A stretch of 48,025 bases of DNA, taken from assembly GCA_019748235.1 (NCBI GenBank), contig JAIEPU010000225.1:1-48025 (forward strand). The letters are read 5' to 3'. The notes beneath the pieces were generated by a model that saw nothing but the letters and a program-made list of their open reading frames with translations, did not search any database and was not told the DNA's origin. The stretch comes from a bacterium. Its GTDB lineage: Bacteria > Planctomycetota > Planctomycetia > Kolteriales > Kolteriaceae. The translations under genes were made by a program, and so were the position numbers. Positions 44,880 to 48,025 of this stretch are shown here, piece after piece; position 1 is the stretch's first letter; the number at the start of each line of letters is the position of its first letter.

Positions 44880-45812
44880 ATGAAGAAGCGAATCCTCGGC
44901 AATACCGGCTTAGAGCTTCCGATTCTCAGTTTCGGAGCATCGTCGCTGGGACAGGAATTCCGTGACGTTCAACTGAGCGAGGCTTTTGAGAGTGTTCGTA
45001 CCGCTCTTGATCTTGGCATGAACTTCATCGACACCTCACCCTTTTACGGACGAGGGATGAGCGAGATCCTGCTTGGACTTGCTCTCCGCGATGTGCCACG
45101 TGATAGCTACTTTCTTTGCACCAAGCTGGGACGATACGACTTAGCCCATTTTGATTTCAGCGCGAAGCGAGTCGTCGAAAGCGTCGACGTCAGCCTTCAT
45201 CGGTTGAAAACCGATCATCTCGACGTCGTCTTATGCCACGATATCGAGTTCGTCCCGATGCAACAGATCGTTGATGAAACGATCCCAGCTCTTCGAAGAA
45301 TTCAGGCATCGGGAAAGGTACGCTTCATCGGGTTTAGTGGTTATCCGCAAAAGATATTCCGCTTCATCTGCGACCAGACCGATGTGGACTGCGTACTTTC
45401 CTACAATCAATACACTCTTCAGAACACACGATTTGCTGATGAATCCGTTCCCTACCTGAAATCAAAGGGAGTCGGAGTCATGAATGCGGGTCCGTTTTCG
45501 GCGCGTTTATTGACGAATGCCACCTTACCGGCGTGGTTGAAAGAACCAGAATCGGTGAAGGACGCGGCCCGACGTGCCGCCGCTCATTGCGCGAGTAACG
45601 GGGTCGATATCGCGAAACTCGCTCTGCAGTTTTCGTGCGCGAATGATGCAATCACCACCACGGTGGCAGGGAGTGCGAATCCGGCAAACATTAAGAAGTG
45701 GGCCGAATGGATTGCTGAGCCGATTGACGAACAACTTCTCCGTGAAGTCCTCGACCTCTTCTCTCCTGTAAAGAATATCGGCCATGTCGAAGGTCTTCCC
45801 GAAAACAATTAG
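44880..45812 (+). CDS. Aldo/keto reductase, L-galactose/L-fucose dehydrogenase-like
   Basis: A 310-residue AKR with the full catalytic tetrad D51, Y56, K82 and H120 (FIDTSPFYGRG, CTKLGRYD, LCHDIEF). From memory its sequence follows plant L-galactose dehydrogenase closely: the ILGNTGLELPILSFGASSLG start, CHDIEF, ETIPALRRIQASGKVRFIGFSG, YLKSKGVGVMNAGP and IAKLALQFSCANDAI. GAGG stands 8 nt before the ATG. Such enzymes oxidise the C1 of L-galactose or L-fucose to the lactone with NAD(P). It sits between the lactonase and the zinc alcohol dehydrogenase, as expected for a lactone-forming step. L-galactose is favoured over L-fucose because the cluster leads on to tagaturonate. Confidence 0.88.
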   Translation: MKKRILGNTGLELPILSFGASSLGQEFRDVQLSEAFESVRTALDLGMNFIDTSPFYGRGMSEILLGLALRDVPRDSYFLCTKLGRYDLAHFDFSAKRVVESVDVSLHRLKTDHLDVVLCHDIEFVPMQQIVDETIPALRRIQASGKVRFIGFSGYPQKIFRFICDQTDVDCVLSYNQYTLQNTRFADESVPYLKSKGVGVMNAGPFSARLLTNATLPAWLKEPESVKDAARRAAAHCASNGVDIAKLALQFSCANDAITTTVAGSANPANIKKWAEWIAEPIDEQLLREVLDLFSPVKNIGHVEGLPENN

Positions 45813-45827
45813 TGTCGAGAGCACACG

Positions 45828-46856
45828 ATGAAAGCACTTCAGCTTGAAAAGCCCCAGCACTGGAAATGGGTAGACATTGCCGATCCAGGTAAGCCTGGTC
45901 CCGATGACGTACTCGTGCGTGTTCGACGGGTTGGCATTTGCGGGACTGATATCAGCGGATATCTCGGCAAGATGCCTTTCTTTTCCTATCCCCGAATCCC
46001 TGGCCACGAGTTGGGGGTCGAGGTGTTGGAAGCCGGCGTTAACGTGGATCGACTAAAGCCGGGCGACCAATGCTCCGTCGAGCCATACCTTAATTGCCAA
46101 AATTGCTACTCCTGCAAGCGAGGCCACACCAACTGCTGCGAAAACCATAAGACGCTCGGCGTCATGTGTGACGGCGGCTTTACCGATCGAATCATCCTTC
46201 CGGCCAGAAAGCTCCACCTCGCGAACCAACTGACCCCCGAGCAATGCGCGCTTGTCGAGACGCTTGCCATCGGCTGCCATGCGGTTGATCGGTCTGGGGC
46301 AAAGGGGGGCGAAAACGTTCTGGTCATCGGCGCGGGACCGATTGGGCTCTCCGCCATTGAATTCGTCAAGCTGACCGGGGCGCGAACCATCGTTATGGAT
46401 ATCAGCGAGTCAAGACTGGCGTTCGTGCGCGAGCAGATAGGAGTCGACGCAACCATTCGCGTTCAAGGAACGGACAGCGACCTAGAATCGTTGCGTTTGC
46501 TAACCAACGGACAGCTTGCCGACGTTGTTATCGACGCGACGGGAAGCAACAAATCAATGTCGCATTCACTGCAATATGCAACCTTTGCCGGGCGCATCGT
46601 CTATGTTGGCATCACCCAACAGAATCTAGAGTTTCCCCACGCGCCGATCATGCACCGTCGGGAACTGACCTTGCTGGCAAGTCGTAATGCACTTTCTCGC
46701 GATTTCACACGCATCATTGAACTGATCGAAAAGGGAAAGATTGATACCCGTCCCTGGATCACGCATCATGCTCCATTTGCTGAAGTACCTAACGTCTTTT
46801 CGAGCTGGCTCAATCCTGATACCGGAGTGATCAAGGCAGTTGTCCATCTGGACTAG
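45828..46856 (+). CDS. Zinc alcohol dehydrogenase, probable L-galactonate 5-dehydrogenase
   Basis: A 342-residue zinc-dependent medium-chain dehydrogenase. Catalytic zinc ligands are C38 (GICGTD), H60-E61 (PGHELG) and Glu144 in LVETLAIGCH. The structural zinc site is C90-X2-C93-X2-C96-X7-C104. The dinucleotide motif is VIGAGPIGL, with Asp at the end of beta 2 (TIVMDISE), so NAD is likely. It closes the seven-gene run, 15 nt after the reductase. In Escherichia coli and Bacteroides, relatives of this kind oxidise C5 of L-galactonate to D-tagaturonate; L-fuconate dehydrogenase and other polyol enzymes are alternatives. Confidence 0.86.
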   Translation: MKALQLEKPQHWKWVDIADPGKPGPDDVLVRVRRVGICGTDISGYLGKMPFFSYPRIPGHELGVEVLEAGVNVDRLKPGDQCSVEPYLNCQNCYSCKRGHTNCCENHKTLGVMCDGGFTDRIILPARKLHLANQLTPEQCALVETLAIGCHAVDRSGAKGGENVLVIGAGPIGLSAIEFVKLTGARTIVMDISESRLAFVREQIGVDATIRVQGTDSDLESLRLLTNGQLADVVIDATGSNKSMSHSLQYATFAGRIVYVGITQQNLEFPHAPIMHRRELTLLASRNALSRDFTRIIELIEKGKIDTRPWITHHAPFAEVPNVFSSWLNPDTGVIKAVVHLD

Positions 46857-46862
46857 ATGGCC

Positions 46863-46879
46863 GAGCGAGACAAACGCTC
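46863..46879. terminator. Short hairpin between convergent genes
   Basis: GAGCG (46863-46867) pairs with CGCTC (46875-46879) over a 7-nt loop, just after the zinc dehydrogenase stop and at the end of the convergent heme-domain gene. The stem is only 5 bp and there is no U-tract, so this is a weak candidate. Confidence 0.25.
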
Positions 46880-48014
46880 AGGGTTGTTCGAGATAGGCGA
46901 ACAGATCACGACGTTCCTGAGGAGTGAGATTCTCTAGTATTCTTTCCGGCATCAAAGACGTGTTCGATTCCGTCATTGATGCAATCTGGTCACGCGAGAT
47001 TCGATTTCTTTGATTCCGCTCATCCACGAGGGTGACACTCGCCGGATCTTGGTCGGCAAGTAGTCCAGCGACAATCTGGCCGTTATCTGTCTCAACCACA
47101 TAACGAAGAAACTCTCGGCGTATCACGGCACTCGGATCGACGATATTCGCAAGAAGAGCGGCGCGATCATGCCGATTCGCCGTCGTCAAATCCGGAGCGA
47201 TTCCTCCCCCCTCCCCTTTCATCTTGTGGCAGGTACCGCAATGTTTGACAAACAACGAGCGACCTCGTTCAAGATCTCCCGTTCCGGCGCGAAGATCATT
47301 GGAAAAACGTCGCATCACCGCCAACTTTTCTTCGGGCGTGCCGGCACCGACATTCCCCCAATACTTTCTGACAAGGGCATTGAGTACGGCATCCTCGTGA
47401 ACGGCGACATGACGGAGTTCCGCGGTGGGAATGGATGCCGGATCGATTTCCCCTCGATCGACTGCCTGCAGTAATGATGTCGCCCATTCGCGATGTCTCC
47501 ACAGGGCATGCCGGATTTCTATCTTAAGAGGGTCCGGCGTCGACTGACTCTTCAGTCTCGCGAGTAATCGATTCCCCACTTCCGGATTATCCTCATTGGC
47601 CAATAGCCTGATGACGGCAATCTCTGACCGTCCCTCTCCTCGATCCAATCGCTCGAGGAGGTATTCCTGTCGCTCGTGGGACTCGAGTAAAGGGACTAAC
47701 GTCAACCACTCCGGCGCCGGTTCATGATGCCGCCTCAATTGGAATAACAGCTGACTGTCGGCTCCTGGGACGCCGACGCGAAGTGCAGCCTCTACGATAG
47801 ACGGTCGGTCTGGATTCGATTTCAACTGCGAAGCAATCCAATTCTTCAGTTCGTCCGTCATCACGACGGTAGTGATACTTGATGTTTGCGACTCCCTCAC
47901 GACATTCGCTTGCTGGGTGAATAAGTCCCCTTGGGTAATCTCGTCTTCTTGTGGAGATCGGCATGAAAACGGGACCCACCTTGGAGTGAAGATCGGCGTG
48001 TAAAAGGGACCCAC
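46878..48014 (-). pseudogene. Heme-domain protein (TIGR02603-like) truncated by IS end
   Basis: A 378-codon frame. The C-terminal third is the Pirellula/Verrucomicrobium-type putative heme-binding domain: RGRSLFVKHCGTCHKMKGEG with C259, C262, H263, then APDLTTANRHDRAALLANIVD, RREFLRYVVETDNGQIVAGLL and EKILENLTPQERRDLFAYLE-type ending. The middle is HEAT-like helical repeats. Full family members are about 700-1300 residues and start with a signal peptide and a propeller; here that part is missing. The first 21-22 codons read into the terminus of an insertion sequence (from 47950), so the visible start at 48014 is not the native one. The rest of the gene probably lies beyond the element, outside the window. 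Confidence 0.75.
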
Positions 48015-48025
48015 CCAACGATTGC
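47950..48025. mobile_element. Terminus of an IS21-like insertion sequence, runs out of window
   Basis: From TGTGGAGATCGGCATGAAAA at 47950 to the window end the sequence has the features of an IS21-type end: a 5'-TG dinucleotide and two copies of a near-identical motif in direct repeat. No transposase coding is inside the window; istA/istB should lie to the right. Codon use changes at the boundary, where the heme-domain gene is interrupted. Confidence 0.6.
47954..48015. repeat. Two direct repeats within the IS end
   Basis: GAGATCGGCATGAAAACGGG plus ACCCACC (47954-47980) and AAGATCGGCGTGTAAAAGGG plus ACCCACC (47989-48015) share AGATCGGC, an A-rich centre and GGGACCCACC. Such multiple internal repeats at the ends are typical transposase binding sites of IS21-family elements. 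Confidence 0.65.

Overview
The window looks like a piece of a planctomycete chromosome (Planctomycetota). It holds two linked pairs of a PSCyt1/DUF1549/DUF1553 cytochrome-like protein with a DUF1501 protein, one more lone DUF1501 gene, a DUF1559 'H-X9-DG' pseudopilin-like protein, PQQ-like beta-propeller proteins, and the C-terminal heme domain of a Pirellula/Verrucomicrobium-type (TIGR02603-like) protein. This mixture is characteristic of that phylum. All functional calls come from reading motifs and family resemblance; no database search was possible.

Layout. 1-548: 5' part of an SPFH/flotillin-like membrane protein, cut by the window edge. 0.9-5.4 kb (minus): a tight four-gene operon of a ThDP enzyme, a BASS-type transporter, an extended SDR (epimerase-like) and a classical SDR. 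5.6-9.9 kb (minus): a heme/DUF1549/DUF1553 gene and its DUF1501 partner. 10-11.2 kb (minus): an MFS transporter, followed by an intergenic region with a Fur-box-like palindrome in front of the DUF1559 gene (11.4-12.5 kb, plus). 12.5-16.3 kb: a mono-heme exported protein, a membrane-anchored PQQ-like propeller and a DUF1579-like exported protein. 16.4-22.7 kb: SDR and phosphoenolpyruvate synthase (minus), an APH-like/P-loop kinase fusion, a DksA-type zinc finger protein and a cytochrome c'-like protein. 22.8-29.6 kb: lone DUF1501, amidohydrolase, SGNH hydrolase, an internally duplicated membrane protein, and a membrane protein/GNAT pair with a 4-bp start/stop overlap. 29.8-32.2 kb (plus): a PQQ-like protein translationally coupled to a serine hydrolase that carries an apparent premature stop. 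32.3-39.5 kb (minus): heme/DUF1549/DUF1553, DUF1501, sensor kinase and NtrC-type regulator in one direction.

The most interesting region is 39.8-46.9 kb (plus), a seven-gene sugar-acid cluster. It encodes a five-bladed-propeller glycosidase-like protein, a tagaturonate epimerase (UxaE)-like protein, a TIM-barrel isomerase, an RbsD/FucU-type mutarotase, a COG3618-type lactonase, an aldo/keto reductase very like plant L-galactose dehydrogenase, and a zinc alcohol dehydrogenase. Read together these give a plausible complete route from L-galactose through L-galactonolactone, L-galactonate and D-tagaturonate to D-fructuronate. The first three steps are the known Bacteroides vulgatus L-galactose pathway; joining them to UxaE and a mutarotase in one operon would be a distinct arrangement.

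The right end holds the 3' part of a heme-domain gene whose 5' end appears to be interrupted by one terminus of an IS21-like insertion sequence that runs out of the window. No rRNA, tRNA or CRISPR array was recognised.
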